Of a DNA stretch of 64,000 nt, positions 24,748-34,112 are shown in pieces. Source of the DNA: Chromatiaceae bacterium (GTDB lineage Bacteria; Pseudomonadota; Gammaproteobacteria; Chromatiales; Chromatiaceae); contig JACKMT010000004.1 of NCBI GenBank assembly GCA_024235255.1, positions 514,597 through 578,596 on the forward strand, in the 5' to 3' direction. How positions within the stretch are numbered: position 1 is the first letter of the stretch; the number at the start of each line of letters is the position of its first letter. A program made the translations under genes and the position numbers. Below the pieces are notes generated by a model. The model was not told the origin of the DNA. It made no database searches and worked only from the letters and a program-made list of their open reading frames with translations.

Positions 24748-26415
24748 CTACAGCGATAGGGAGATCATCTCGTCGGCGTGGGCAAGCGTGTTCTCGGTGA
24801 TATCGATACCGCCCAGCATGCGCGCCACTTCCTGTACTCTGGCACTACCCTCCAGCTGGTTTATTTCCACCGTGACCGCGTTTTTTTCGTTGCGTTTCTT
24901 AACCAACAGGTGATGCTGGCCGCGCGCCGCCACCTGGGGCAGATGGGTGACACAGAGCACTTGCCGCTGCTCCCCCAAATTGCGCAGCAGGCGGCCCACT
25001 GTCTCGGCAACGCCACCGCCGATGCCGACGTCCACTTCGTCGAAAATGAGCGTCGGTATAGTGCCGCAGCGGATGGTGGCAACCTGAATCGCCAGGCTGA
25101 TGCGCGAGAGTTCGCCGCCGGAGGCAACTTTCGCCAGCGGCTGGAGCGGCTGACCCGGATTGGCGCTGACCAGGAGTGCAATTCGGTCCAGACCGTTGGC
25201 GGTGGCCTTGGCCGCCGGCTGTTTCTCCACCAGGATCTCGACCTTGCCGTCCGGCATACCGATTTTCCGAATGTCGTCACTGACGCTGTTTCCAAGTTTT
25301 CCGGCTGCCGCCAGGCGCGCCCGGTGCAGCTCCTCCGACTGCGCCAGAAAGCGCTCCTCCAGCGCTTTGCATTGCCGCTCCAGCTGCTCGAGCCGGCTGT
25401 CGATATACTCGATCTCAGCGAACTCCTGCTGCGCCGCGGCCAGACGCTCCGGCAGCTCCTGCGGTCGGCAGCGGTACTTGCGCGCCAGATCCTGGATCTC
25501 CTCAAGCCGCTGCTCCACCTGCGCCAAGCGCTGCGGATCCAGTTCAATCCCGTCAGCGTAGTCTCGCAGCGCGGCGATCGCCTCTTCGGTCTGAATAGCA
25601 GCGCTCTCCAGCATCTCCCTGCATTCGGTTAGCTCCGGTTCCAGCCGGATCATCTGGTCAAGTTCGGTATTGGCGCGCACCAGCCGGCTTCGGGCCGACG
25701 TCTCCGCTTCGTCCAGCAGCTCGAGCATGCGGGCGCACTGCAGCTGCAGTTGTCCCGCACTGCTCAGCCGGCGCTGCTCCCGGTCGATCTGCTCGATCTC
25801 TCCGGGCGCGAGCGCCAGTGCGGTCAGTTCGTCGATCTGGAAGCGGAGCAGGTCGAGCCGTGCACGTCGTTCGGCGGCGGTTGTGCGCACCCGCTCCCGC
25901 TCCTCCAGCGCCCGGTGCCATGCCCGGAACAGATCGGCGACGCTGTCGCAACGTTCGCGATTACCGGCGTAACCGTCCAGCAGCGTCCGCTGATGATCGG
26001 TGCGCAGCAGCGACTGATGCGCATGCTGGCCGTGAATATCCACCAACAGCTCGCCCAGCGACTGCATCGATTTCAAGGTTGCCGGTGAGCCGTTGATGAA
26101 AGCACGGGAGTGCCCCTCGCGCGCCAGCACCCGCCGTAAAATGCACTCTCCGTCGGCATCCAGTGACTGCTGCTGCAGCCACTGATTCGCTGCCCCGGAT
26201 TCGGCAAGCTGGAATACCGCGGTAATCTCCGCACGTTCGCAGCCGGCGCGGATCATTCCGGTATCCGCCCGGTCGCCCAGTGCCAGTCCAAGCGCATCGA
26301 TCAGTATCGATTTACCGGCGCCGGTTTCACCGGTGAGGGTGGTCATGCCGTTGCTGAATTCGGTGTCCAGGGTGGTGACAATGGCCAGGTCTTTGATATG
26401 CAGTCGGGTGAGCAT
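24748..26415 (-). CDS. recN: DNA repair protein RecN
   Basis: RecN (555 residues) is an SMC-like ATPase that helps double-strand break repair. Walker A is GETGAGKS at 29-36 after the typical LTRLHIKDLAIV start. The central 200 residues are coiled coil; the C-terminal half has LASGGELSRISLAIQVA (signature), IFDEVDVGIGGGVAE (Walker B) and VTHLPQVAARG. The start lies 7 bases after the nadK stop, so both are probably on one transcript; there is no room for a LexA operator directly before recN, unlike E. coli. Confidence 0.96.
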   Translation of the reverse strand: MLTRLHIKDLAIVTTLDTEFSNGMTTLTGETGAGKSILIDALGLALGDRADTGMIRAGCERAEITAVFQLAESGAANQWLQQQSLDADGECILRRVLAREGHSRAFINGSPATLKSMQSLGELLVDIHGQHAHQSLLRTDHQRTLLDGYAGNRERCDSVADLFRAWHRALEERERVRTTAAERRARLDLLRFQIDELTALALAPGEIEQIDREQRRLSSAGQLQLQCARMLELLDEAETSARSRLVRANTELDQMIRLEPELTECREMLESAAIQTEEAIAALRDYADGIELDPQRLAQVEQRLEEIQDLARKYRCRPQELPERLAAAQQEFAEIEYIDSRLEQLERQCKALEERFLAQSEELHRARLAAAGKLGNSVSDDIRKIGMPDGKVEILVEKQPAAKATANGLDRIALLVSANPGQPLQPLAKVASGGELSRISLAIQVATIRCGTIPTLIFDEVDVGIGGGVAETVGRLLRNLGEQRQVLCVTHLPQVAARGQHHLLVKKRNEKNAVTVEINQLEGSARVQEVARMLGGIDITENTLAHADEMISLSL

Positions 26416-26422
26416 GGCTCGG

Positions 26423-27298
26423 TCACTCGGGATAGACGGGGTGTCCGCTCCAACTCAGCTTCTTGCGCAGTATTTTAAAATGGTCGTGTCCGGGCGGATG
26501 GATCAGGCGCACCGGGCAGTGGTGTTTGCGGATGCGTATCGCCTTGCGCTGCACCGACATGCTGATCTGGCCATCGCAGGTGACGCGCACATGGTCCAGG
26601 TTGGTATTGCCGCAGACGATGATCTCTATCAGGCTCTCTCCGGCCACCACCAGCGGACGGTTGCTCAGGGTATGCGGACAGATCGGCACCATAACCGTCG
26701 CATTGAGTTCCGGCAGCATCAGCGGTCCGCCGCCGGACAGGGCGTAAGCGGTTGATCCGGTGGGGGTCGAGATAATCATGCCGTCGGATCTCTGCGCGTC
26801 CATGAACGCGCCGTCGATATAGGTTTCAAACTCTATCATACGGGCAGTGTCCCATTTATGGATCACCACATCGTTGAAGGCGGTGGAAGTTTTTCCGTTG
26901 ATTTCGGCGCGCAGCAGAAAGCGGCGATCCTCCTGGTAGTGCCCGGAGAAGATCTGGTCCAGTTTCACGGTCATCTCGCCGGGCGAAATGTCGACCAGAA
27001 AACCGAGCCGTCCCAGATTTACGCCCACCAGCGGGACATGGTAGTCAGCCAGACTGCGTGCGGTATGCAGCAGCGTGCCGTCGCCGCCGACCACGATCGC
27101 GAGATCGCAGACGCAGCCGATCTGCTCCAGCGTGGCAGTCTCCATGCCGTGACCGGGCATCTTGTTGCCGGTCTCCTCTTCCAGCAGAACCTGCTGACCG
27201 TTGCCCAGCAGGAACTCGTTCAGCTTCAGCAACAGCTCGTTTGGCATGGGTGCGTCAAGTTTGCCGATCAGGCCAATGGTTTGGAACTGCAGTGCCAT
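26423..27298 (-). CDS. nadK: NAD kinase
   Basis: ATP-dependent NAD kinase, making NADP. The GGDGTLL motif is at residues 71-77, and NLGRLGFLVD, RSDGMIISTPTGSTAYALSGGGP and the C-terminal CDGQ are all present. The start at 27298 (MALQFQTIGLIGK) gives 291 residues, the usual length; an alternative ATG at 27319 has GGAG 10 bases upstream and would add seven residues. The longer open frame upstream of these is not family sequence. It is divergent from hrcA and leads into recN. Confidence 0.93.
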   Translation of the reverse strand: MALQFQTIGLIGKLDAPMPNELLLKLNEFLLGNGQQVLLEEETGNKMPGHGMETATLEQIGCVCDLAIVVGGDGTLLHTARSLADYHVPLVGVNLGRLGFLVDISPGEMTVKLDQIFSGHYQEDRRFLLRAEINGKTSTAFNDVVIHKWDTARMIEFETYIDGAFMDAQRSDGMIISTPTGSTAYALSGGGPLMLPELNATVMVPICPHTLSNRPLVVAGESLIEIIVCGNTNLDHVRVTCDGQISMSVQRKAIRIRKHHCPVRLIHPPGHDHFKILRKKLSWSGHPVYPE

Positions 27299-27615
27299 GG
27301 TTGGTTGTGCCCGTAGCATATGGGGTCGGCTCCGTTGAACCGTTTGAATTGCCTGCAGCAACTTAACACGCCCCCCGGCTGCGGCCAACTGTTGTGATTT
27401 TGTTATAGTAGGGCATATGTCCGGGACAGGACATGCGCGGGCAGCCGCGCTTGACACTCCCCGGACCCAATCTGATAATTTCGATTGGTATTCTCTGTGC
27501 ACAGTATCACCAAAACTGCCATGGTGCTGGTCACCATCCTGATACCGTGATTTGATTGCCCGAACTGAAAAAATGACTCCATGGGATAGTTTTAAGATGG
27601 TTCCGGAATTTTAAG

Positions 27616-28677
27616 GTGGCGGAAAAATCTAAACATGCGGTAGATATGGAGTCCATTTCAGAGCGGGCTCAGCACTTTTTAAAGGTCTTAATCGAACGCT
27701 ACATTCGTGACGGAGAGCCCGTCGGCTCGCGTACGCTGGCGCGCGAATCGGGTCTCGATCTGAGCCCGGCAACTATCCGCAATGTGATGTCCGACCTTGA
27801 GGAGCTGGGTTTGGTAGCTTCTCCGCACACCTCTGCCGGACGCATTCCGACGGTTTCCGGCTACCGCATGTTCGTGGATACGCTGGTCACGCTTAAGCCG
27901 CCTGGCTCCGATGAGGTGATGAAGCTGATGAAGGAGCTGAAGGGTGAGAGCCGCTCCGGTCAAATAGTGGAATCCGCTTCCCAGATCCTCTCCGGACTGA
28001 CACATATGGCCGGGGTGGTGATGATTCCCCGCCGGGAACAGATCATTTTTCGCCATATTGAGTTTCTGCCGTTGTCCAGCAATCGCGTGTTGACCATATT
28101 GGTCACCAGCGTGGGGGATGTGCATAACCGTATCATTAAGACCCGTAAAGCCTTTTCCCAATCGCAGCTGCAGCAGGCGGCCAACCTGCTCAACCAGAAC
28201 TATGCCGGCCGCGGACTCAAAGAGATGCGCAGTAAACTGGTTGCTGAGATGGAGGAGACGCGCGACAGCATGAACCAGGTTATGGCGCGTGCGCTGGAGA
28301 TGGCCGAGCAGGTAATCGACAGCACCGGCGAAGGCAGTGACTTTGTTATGACAGGTCAGACTAACCTCATGGATTTCAATGAGTTGGCGCAGATGGATCT
28401 GTTGAGGTCACTGTTCAACACCTTCAGTCAAAAACGCGAGCTGCTGCACCTGCTGGATGAGTCGATGCGCGCAGAGGGAGTGCAGATTTTTATCGGTGAG
28501 GAGTCGGGCTATCAGCCGCTGGACCAGTGCAGTTTGATCACGTCGCCGTACAAAATCGACGACGAGGTTGCCGGGGTGCTGGGCGTGATCGGTCCGACAC
28601 GTATGGCATATGACCGGGTGATCCCCATCGTGGATGTCACTGCGCGGCTTCTCGGCGCTGCCTTGAAACCACGCTAA
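27616..28677 (+). CDS. hrcA: Heat-inducible transcription repressor HrcA
   Basis: HrcA (353 residues) represses chaperone operons by binding CIRCE elements. The N-terminal winged helix is clear (RAQHFLKVLIERYIRDGEPVG, LDLSPATIRNVMSDLEELG, SPHTSAGRIPT), and the C-terminal GAF-like domain ends with GVLGVIGPTRMAYDRVIPIVD. The GTG start is followed by ten extra residues before an alternative ATG. It heads hrcA-grpE-dnaK-dnaJ. I found no CIRCE (TTAGCACTC-N9-GAGTGCTAA) in this region, so its target is probably groESL or another locus outside the window. Confidence 0.95.
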   Translation: MAEKSKHAVDMESISERAQHFLKVLIERYIRDGEPVGSRTLARESGLDLSPATIRNVMSDLEELGLVASPHTSAGRIPTVSGYRMFVDTLVTLKPPGSDEVMKLMKELKGESRSGQIVESASQILSGLTHMAGVVMIPRREQIIFRHIEFLPLSSNRVLTILVTSVGDVHNRIIKTRKAFSQSQLQQAANLLNQNYAGRGLKEMRSKLVAEMEETRDSMNQVMARALEMAEQVIDSTGEGSDFVMTGQTNLMDFNELAQMDLLRSLFNTFSQKRELLHLLDESMRAEGVQIFIGEESGYQPLDQCSLITSPYKIDDEVAGVLGVIGPTRMAYDRVIPIVDVTARLLGAALKPR

Positions 28678-28689
28678 CCACCCCCACCT
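28662..28689 (+). promoter_or_regulatory. Candidate sigma-32 promoter before grpE
   Basis: CTTGAAA (28662-28668), then a 13-base spacer, then CCCCACCT (28682-28689) approximates the heat-shock consensus CTTGAAA/CCCCATNT. It overlaps the 3' end of hrcA and lies about 120 bases before grpE. Confidence 0.5.
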
Positions 28690-28806
28690 AGGGGTTTGTT
28701 ACAACGTTCCCTAATGTGTGAATTTGCTTTCCGGAGAGCGTGTTTGAGCCCGGAATACAAGTTTTTTTGCGAACTGAAAATAGCATCAGATTAAGAGGTA
28801 AATGGG

Positions 28807-29403
28807 ATGGAAAAAGAGCAGGAAACGGTCGCAGACAACGAAACCGTGACTGACGAGAAAGAGACCGCAGCCGAGGAGCCCGTCGAGGTTGAAGCGGAAG
28901 CGCCGGCGGCAGGAACAGCGCTGCCGGACCAGGCCAAGCTGGTGTTGATGCTGGAGGATGCGCGCGCCAAAGCAGACGAAAACTGGGACCAGGTTGTGCG
29001 CACCCGCGCGGAGATGGACAATCTGCGTAAACGCCAGGCGCGTGAGCTTGAAAATGCGCACAAATTTGCACTGGAACGGTTCGTCAATGCGTTGTTGCCG
29101 GTGCGGGACAGCATGGAGATGGGTCTGGGCGCCGCCTCCGAAGAAGGCGCCGACGTGGCCAAACTGCGCGAGGGCGCCGAGCTGACGCTGAAGTTGATGG
29201 CAGATGTGATGGCCAAGTTCGACGTAGTACAGATCGACCCGCTGGGCGAACCCTTCAATCCCGAACTGCATCAGGCTATGTCCATGACGCCTCGGAGCGA
29301 CGTACCGCCCAACACCGTGGTCATTGTGGTGCAGAAGGGCTACACGCTCAACGGCCGTCTGGTACGACCGGCGATGGTGATGGTCTCCCAGACCGCCGAA
29401 TGA
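28807..29403 (+). CDS. grpE: Nucleotide exchange factor GrpE
   Basis: GrpE (198 residues) releases ADP from DnaK. An acidic, low-complexity N-terminal tail (residues 1-40) precedes the long coiled coil (MLEDARAKADENWDQVVRTRAEMDNLRKRQARE) and the C-terminal beta wing: FDVVQIDPLGEPFNPELHQAMSM and VVIVVQKGYTLNGRLVRPAMVMV. It is the second gene in the heat-shock cluster, with 129 bases between it and hrcA that contain a heat-shock-type promoter. Confidence 0.96.
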   Translation: MEKEQETVADNETVTDEKETAAEEPVEVEAEAPAAGTALPDQAKLVLMLEDARAKADENWDQVVRTRAEMDNLRKRQARELENAHKFALERFVNALLPVRDSMEMGLGAASEEGADVAKLREGAELTLKLMADVMAKFDVVQIDPLGEPFNPELHQAMSMTPRSDVPPNTVVIVVQKGYTLNGRLVRPAMVMVSQTAE

Positions 29404-29431
29404 GGGGCGGCGGACAATCAACGGTCCTGGC

Positions 29432-29460
29432 CTTGAAAAAGATCCGGTGATGCCCCATCT
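29432..29460 (+). promoter_or_regulatory. Sigma-32 promoter before dnaK
   Basis: CTTGAAA (29432-29438) and CCCCATCT (29453-29460), separated by 14 bases, match the heat-shock consensus exactly. The site lies between grpE and dnaK, about 70 bases before the dnaK ATG, so dnaK can be induced independently of grpE. Confidence 0.75.
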
Positions 29461-29529
29461 GGGAAGGCAATACGGTTTATCAATAAAGATTCATACAAAG
29501 AATATCAGCGTGTTATTTGGAGACAGCAA

Positions 29530-31476
29530 ATGGGAAAGATCATAGGCATCGACCTGGGAACCACCAACTCCTGCGTGGCAGTGATGGAAGGCAAGAGCGC
29601 CCGGGTTATCGAAAACAGCGAGGGTGACCGCACCACGCCGTCGATCGTGGCGTTCACCGGCGACGATGAAGTGCTGGTCGGCCAGTCGGCCAAGCGGCAG
29701 GCGGTTACCAACCCTAAGAACACCCTGTTTGCCGTCAAGCGCCTGATCGGACGCCGCTTCGGCGATGATGTGGTGAAGCGCGACATGGACATGGTGCCGT
29801 ACAAAATCGTCAAGGCAGATAACGGCGATGCCTGGATCGAGGCGCATGGCAGGAAAATGGCGCCGCCCGAGGTATCCGCCAAGGTACTGCAGAAGATGAA
29901 GGACACGGCGGAAGCCTATCTGGGCGAGTCGGTGACCGAAGCGGTTATCACGGTGCCCGCGTACTTCAACGACTCCCAGCGCCAGGCGACCAAGGATGCC
30001 GGACGCATCGCCGGCCTGGACGTGAAGCGCATTATCAACGAGCCTACCGCAGCGGCACTGGCGTACGGTATGGACAAGAAGGCCGGCGATCGCAAGATTG
30101 CGGTCTATGACCTGGGCGGCGGTACCTTCGATATCTCCATCATCGAGATCGCCGAGGTTGACGGCGAGCACCAGTTCGAAGTGCTCTCCACCAACGGTGA
30201 CACCTTCCTCGGCGGCGAGGATTTCGATATGCGCATCATCGATTTCCTGGTCTCGACCTTCAAAAAAGACCAGGGGGTGGATTTGCGCAACGACCCATTG
30301 GCGCTGCAGCGGCTCAAAGAGGGGGCGGAAAAGGCGAAAATCGAGCTCTCTTCCAGCCAGCAGACCGATATCAATCTGCCCTACATCACCGCGGATGCCA
30401 GCGGTCCCAAGCATCTCAACGTGAAATTGACCCGGGCCAAGCTGGAGTCGCTGGTGGAAGATCTGGTCGCCCGGACGGTGGACCCGTGCAAGGTGGCGTT
30501 GAACGACGCCGGTGAAACGGCTGCCGATATCGACGATGTGATCCTGGTCGGCGGTCAGACCCGCATGCCGATGGTGCAGGCCAAGGTGGAAGAGATTTTC
30601 GGCAAGGCGCCGCGCAAGGACGTCAACCCGGATGAAGCGGTCGCGGTGGGTGCGGCGATCCAGGGCGGTGTTCTGACCGGCGAAGTCAAGGATGTACTGC
30701 TGCTCGACGTGACCCCGCTCTCGCTGGGCATCGAGACCATGGGCGGCGTGATGACCAAGCTGATCGACAAAAACACGACGATCCCGACCAAGGCACAGCA
30801 GGTGTTCTCCACCGCCGATGACAACCAGACCGCGGTAACCGTGCATGTGTTGCAGGGCGAACGGGAACAGGCGGCGGCCAATAAATCCCTCGGCCGCTTC
30901 GATTTGAGCGACATCCCGCCGGCGCCGCGCGGCATGCCTCAGATCGAGGTGAGCTTCGATATCGACGCCAACGGTATTCTGCACGTCTCGGCCAAGGACA
31001 AGGCGACCAGCAAGGAGCAGTCGATCATTATCAAGGCCTCTTCGGGTCTCAGTGACGATGAGATCGAACGGATGGTAAAGGACGCCGAAGCGCATGCCGA
31101 TGAAGACAAGAAATTTCATGAGCTGGTGCAGGCCCGCAACCATGCGGACGCGATGATTCACGCCACCAGAAAGTCCATGCAGGAGTTGGGCGACGATAAA
31201 CTCGAGGCGGGTGAGAAGGATACGATCGAGTCGGCTATCAAGGAGCTCGAAGCGGTCATGAAGGGCAGCGATAAGGAAGCGATCGAGGCCAAGACCAAGG
31301 TGTTGACCGATGCTTCTGGCAAGATGGCGGAAAGGCTCTATGCTCAGCATGGTAAAGCTGAGGAGGCTGCAGCTACCGCAGGCGGTTCAGGCGGCGGCAA
31401 AACGTCATCCTCGGCGAATGCCGGTGATGATGTGGTGGATGCGGAATTTGAGGAAGTTAAGGACGATAAAAAATAG
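29530..31476 (+). CDS. dnaK: Chaperone protein DnaK (Hsp70)
   Basis: DnaK (648 residues) with the actin-like ATPase IGIDLGTTNSCVAVMEG, VPAYFNDSQRQATKDAG, AVYDLGGGTFDISI and the linker-proximal LLDVTPLSLGIETMGGVMT. The substrate-binding domain and alpha-helical lid are complete, and the C-terminus ends in the EEVKDDKK-type acidic tail. It acts with DnaJ and GrpE in folding and stress recovery. A well-matched sigma-32 promoter precedes it. The 141-base gap to dnaJ contains two hairpins. Confidence 0.98.
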   Translation: MGKIIGIDLGTTNSCVAVMEGKSARVIENSEGDRTTPSIVAFTGDDEVLVGQSAKRQAVTNPKNTLFAVKRLIGRRFGDDVVKRDMDMVPYKIVKADNGDAWIEAHGRKMAPPEVSAKVLQKMKDTAEAYLGESVTEAVITVPAYFNDSQRQATKDAGRIAGLDVKRIINEPTAAALAYGMDKKAGDRKIAVYDLGGGTFDISIIEIAEVDGEHQFEVLSTNGDTFLGGEDFDMRIIDFLVSTFKKDQGVDLRNDPLALQRLKEGAEKAKIELSSSQQTDINLPYITADASGPKHLNVKLTRAKLESLVEDLVARTVDPCKVALNDAGETAADIDDVILVGGQTRMPMVQAKVEEIFGKAPRKDVNPDEAVAVGAAIQGGVLTGEVKDVLLLDVTPLSLGIETMGGVMTKLIDKNTTIPTKAQQVFSTADDNQTAVTVHVLQGEREQAAANKSLGRFDLSDIPPAPRGMPQIEVSFDIDANGILHVSAKDKATSKEQSIIIKASSGLSDDEIERMVKDAEAHADEDKKFHELVQARNHADAMIHATRKSMQELGDDKLEAGEKDTIESAIKELEAVMKGSDKEAIEAKTKVLTDASGKMAERLYAQHGKAEEAAATAGGSGGGKTSSSANAGDDVVDAEFEEVKDDKK

Positions 31477-31486
31477 CTTGTCAACA

Positions 31487-31548
31487 GCAGTCCGGCTGCG
31501 GCCGGACTGCATTGACTCGAACGTGCCGGCGTTTTACGCTCGCACGTT
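31487..31548 (+). terminator. Two hairpins between dnaK and dnaJ (partial terminator or processing site)
   Basis: GCAGTCCGGC and GCCGGACTGC form a perfect 10-pair stem with a TGCG loop (31487-31510). A second stem, AACGTGC/GCACGTT (31520-31548), is followed by a short T-run. They could reduce dnaJ relative to dnaK by attenuation or protect the 3' end of dnaK mRNA. Confidence 0.5.
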
Positions 31549-31617
31549 TTGCCGTTTAAGAAGCGGGTGTTCTGCCTGCACTTTTGTACTCGGCTAGCCG
31601 AACAGGCCCTAAAAACT

Positions 31618-32748
31618 ATGTCAAAGCGCGATTACTACGAAGTCCTCGGTGTCAACAAGAACGCCAGCGAAGCGGATCTGAAAAAAGCCTACCGCCGGCT
31701 GGCGATGAAACACCATCCGGATCGCAACAGCGGAGAGAACGCCGCTGATGCTGAAATAAAGTTCAAGGAGGCCAAAGAGGCTTACGAGGTACTTTCCGAC
31801 CCGCAGAAGCGTATGGCTTACGATCAGTTCGGGCATGCCGGCGTCGATTCCGGGATGGGCGGAGGGCCGGGTCCGGGCGGCGGCAGTTTCAGTGATATAT
31901 TCGGCGATGTTTTCGGTGATATTTTTGGTGGACGTGGCGGCAGATCCCAGGTTCACCGGGGTGCTGACCTGCGCTACAACCTGCAGCTGACGCTAGAGGA
32001 CGCGGTTGCCGGCACCAGTGTGAACATCCGTGTGCCGACGATGGTGAAGTGCAATGTCTGCAACGGCAGCGGCGCCAAGAAGGGGAGTTCGCCTAAGACC
32101 TGCTCAACCTGTGCCGGCCACGGACAGGTGCGTATGCAGCAGGGTTTCTTCTCCGTCCAGCAGACCTGTCCCACCTGCCGCGGTCAGGGTACGGTGATCG
32201 ATGATCCCTGTAGCGCTTGTCACGGCGCCGGCCGGGTGCAGCAGCACAAGACGCTGTCGGTCAAAGTGCCGCCCGGTGTGGATACCGGTGATCGCATTCG
32301 TCTGGCCGGTGAGGGCGAGGCGGGAGAGCACGGCGGTCCGGCCGGTGATCTCTATGTTCAGGTGGCGGTGAAAGAGCACAGCATCTTCACGCGGCAGGAT
32401 AACAATCTCTATTGTGAGGTTCCGATCTCGTTCGTCGATGCAGCGCTTGGCGGAGAGTTGGAGGTGCCGACCCTGAACGGCAAGGTGATGCTGAAGATTC
32501 CTGAAGGAACCCAGGGAGGAAAGATGTTCAGAATCCGCGGCAAAGGGGTCAAACCGGTAAGGGGTGGGGCGATCGGTGACCTGCTGTGCAAGGTGCTGGT
32601 GGAGACACCCGTCAATCTCACCGAGAAACAGAAAGATCTGCTGCGCAAGTTCGAAGAGACGATGTCAGGCACCGGGGGCAAGCACAGCCCGCACTCCTCC
32701 TCCTGGATGGACGGAGTCAAGAAATTTTTCGAGGGTGTGGGATTCTAA
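31618..32748 (+). CDS. dnaJ: Chaperone protein DnaJ (Hsp40)
   Basis: DnaJ (376 residues) from ATG 31618; an upstream in-frame start is rejected because family sequence begins MSKRDYYEVLG. The J domain has HPD at 33-35, a Gly/Phe region follows (GGGPGPGGGSFSDIFGDVFG), and four zinc repeats are intact (CNVCNGSG, CSTCAGHG, CPTCRGQG, CSACHGAG). It stimulates DnaK ATPase and has its own holdase and disulfide activity. dapB starts one base after its stop. Confidence 0.97.
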   Translation: MSKRDYYEVLGVNKNASEADLKKAYRRLAMKHHPDRNSGENAADAEIKFKEAKEAYEVLSDPQKRMAYDQFGHAGVDSGMGGGPGPGGGSFSDIFGDVFGDIFGGRGGRSQVHRGADLRYNLQLTLEDAVAGTSVNIRVPTMVKCNVCNGSGAKKGSSPKTCSTCAGHGQVRMQQGFFSVQQTCPTCRGQGTVIDDPCSACHGAGRVQQHKTLSVKVPPGVDTGDRIRLAGEGEAGEHGGPAGDLYVQVAVKEHSIFTRQDNNLYCEVPISFVDAALGGELEVPTLNGKVMLKIPEGTQGGKMFRIRGKGVKPVRGGAIGDLLCKVLVETPVNLTEKQKDLLRKFEETMSGTGGKHSPHSSSWMDGVKKFFEGVGF

Positions 32749-32749
32749 G

Positions 32750-33553
32750 ATGATAAGAGTCGCAGTGGTAGGCGCAGCGGGGCGCATGGGCAGAACGCTC
32801 ATCGAGGCGGTGGATCAGGCTGAAGGTCTGGTGCTCGGCGCCGCGACTGAGCATGCAGAGAGCAGTCTGATCGGCAGCGATGCCGGAGAACTTGCCGGAT
32901 TGGGTCGCTGCGGCATCAAATTGGTGGACGATCTGGCGCTGGTGGCGGACGATTTCGATCTGGTGATCGATTTTACCAGGCCGGAAGCAACTCTCCGGCA
33001 CCTGGCTGTTTGCCGTGCGCATGGCAAAAGAATGGTGATCGGTACCACCGGCTTCAACGATACGCAGAAGGCGGAACTCAGTGCCGCTGCCGGGGATATT
33101 GGAATCGTTTTTGCGCCTAACATGAGCGTGGGTGTCAACCTCTGCCTCAAGCTGCTCGATACCGCCGCCAGAATAATGGGCGACAATGTGGATATAGAGG
33201 TAATCGAGGCGCACCATCGCCACAAGATAGACGCACCTTCGGGTACCGCACTGCGGATGGGAGAGGTGGTGGCTACCGCGTTGGGACGTAATCTGAAGGA
33301 GTGCGCAGTTTACGGCCGCGAAGGTGTGACCGGTGAACGGGAGCGCAAGACGATCGGTTTTGAGACCATTCGCGCCGGGGATATAGTCGGTGAACATACG
33401 GTGCTGTTTGCCGATACCGGTGAACGGGTGGAGATCACCCACAAAGCCTCCAGCCGGATGACCTTTGCCAAAGGGGCAGCCCGCGCGGCCAGCTGGATCT
33501 CGTTGCGCGACCGCGGCCTCTATGACATGCAGGATGTGCTGGGGTTGAAATAG
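32750..33553 (+). CDS. dapB: 4-hydroxy-tetrahydrodipicolinate reductase
   Basis: DapB (267 residues) makes tetrahydrodipicolinate in lysine and peptidoglycan precursor synthesis using NAD(P)H. The nucleotide-binding motif is VVGAAGRMGR (residues 6-15). GTTGF, APNMSVGVN and EAHHRHKIDAPSGTA (catalytic His-His and Lys) are present. The start at 32750 comes directly after the dnaJ stop; a longer upstream reading in the same frame overlaps dnaJ and is rejected. Linkage to dnaJ is seen in several Gammaproteobacteria. Confidence 0.96.
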   Translation: MIRVAVVGAAGRMGRTLIEAVDQAEGLVLGAATEHAESSLIGSDAGELAGLGRCGIKLVDDLALVADDFDLVIDFTRPEATLRHLAVCRAHGKRMVIGTTGFNDTQKAELSAAAGDIGIVFAPNMSVGVNLCLKLLDTAARIMGDNVDIEVIEAHHRHKIDAPSGTALRMGEVVATALGRNLKECAVYGREGVTGERERKTIGFETIRAGDIVGEHTVLFADTGERVEITHKASSRMTFAKGAARAASWISLRDRGLYDMQDVLGLK

Positions 33554-33564
33554 TTAAAGAGAAG

Positions 33565-34041
33565 ATGCGCCGCGCACTCGCACTGGTGCTGTTGCTGCCG
33601 TTGATTGCGCTGACCGGTTGCGCTGAGAGCGACGCCCCCGAGCAACAGATCAGGGAGATGATCGAACGAGCTGAATCTGCAGTGGAAGCGCGCGCTCTGC
33701 TAGATGCCGGTGCGTTGGTGTCGGAGACCTATCAAGATGACGAGAAACGCAACAAAAACGTCTTGATCAGGCTGTTGGGCGGTTATTTTCTGCGTAATCG
33801 GTCGATTCATCTGCTGGTACAGATAGCGCGTATTGAGTTGCCCGATCCGCAGCGCGCAAGCGTCACCCTGTATGCCGCGATGGCAGGCAAACCCATAGCC
33901 GGCGTCGATGCGCTACTGGCGCTTCGCGCCGGCCTCTATCGTTTCGACCTTGAACTGACCCGCGAAACGGATGAGTGGCGTGTCTCCAACAGCCGCTGGC
34001 AACCCGCCACACGGGAGGACTTTCTCGGCGAGCCAAGGTAG
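33565..34041 (+). CDS. Putative lipoprotein of unknown function
   Basis: A 158-residue lipoprotein (signal MRRALALVLLLPLIALTGC). The mature part has EQQIREMIERAESAVEARALLDAGALVSETYQDD and VLIRLLGGYFLRNRSIHLLVQI, a compact alpha/beta layout like the nuclear transport factor 2 fold in some small periplasmic proteins, but I cannot assign a family with confidence. It starts 11 bases after dapB and probably shares its transcript. The intergenic DNA after it holds three consecutive hairpins. Confidence 0.75.
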   Translation: MRRALALVLLLPLIALTGCAESDAPEQQIREMIERAESAVEARALLDAGALVSETYQDDEKRNKNVLIRLLGGYFLRNRSIHLLVQIARIELPDPQRASVTLYAAMAGKPIAGVDALLALRAGLYRFDLELTRETDEWRVSNSRWQPATREDFLGEPR

Positions 34042-34112
34042 CGGAAGCGGCTTAATCTCGAAAAATGGGCTGATAAATTCAGCGATTCGCTGCAATTTTT
34101 ATTCAGAAATAC

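Noticed and set aside
27320..28806. CIRCE operator near hrcA or grpE
   Set aside because: No TTAGCACTC-N9-GAGTGCTAA or close variant was found.
29491..31350. 619-codon open frame on the minus strand opposite dnaK
   Set aside because: Shadow frame caused by codon bias in dnaK.
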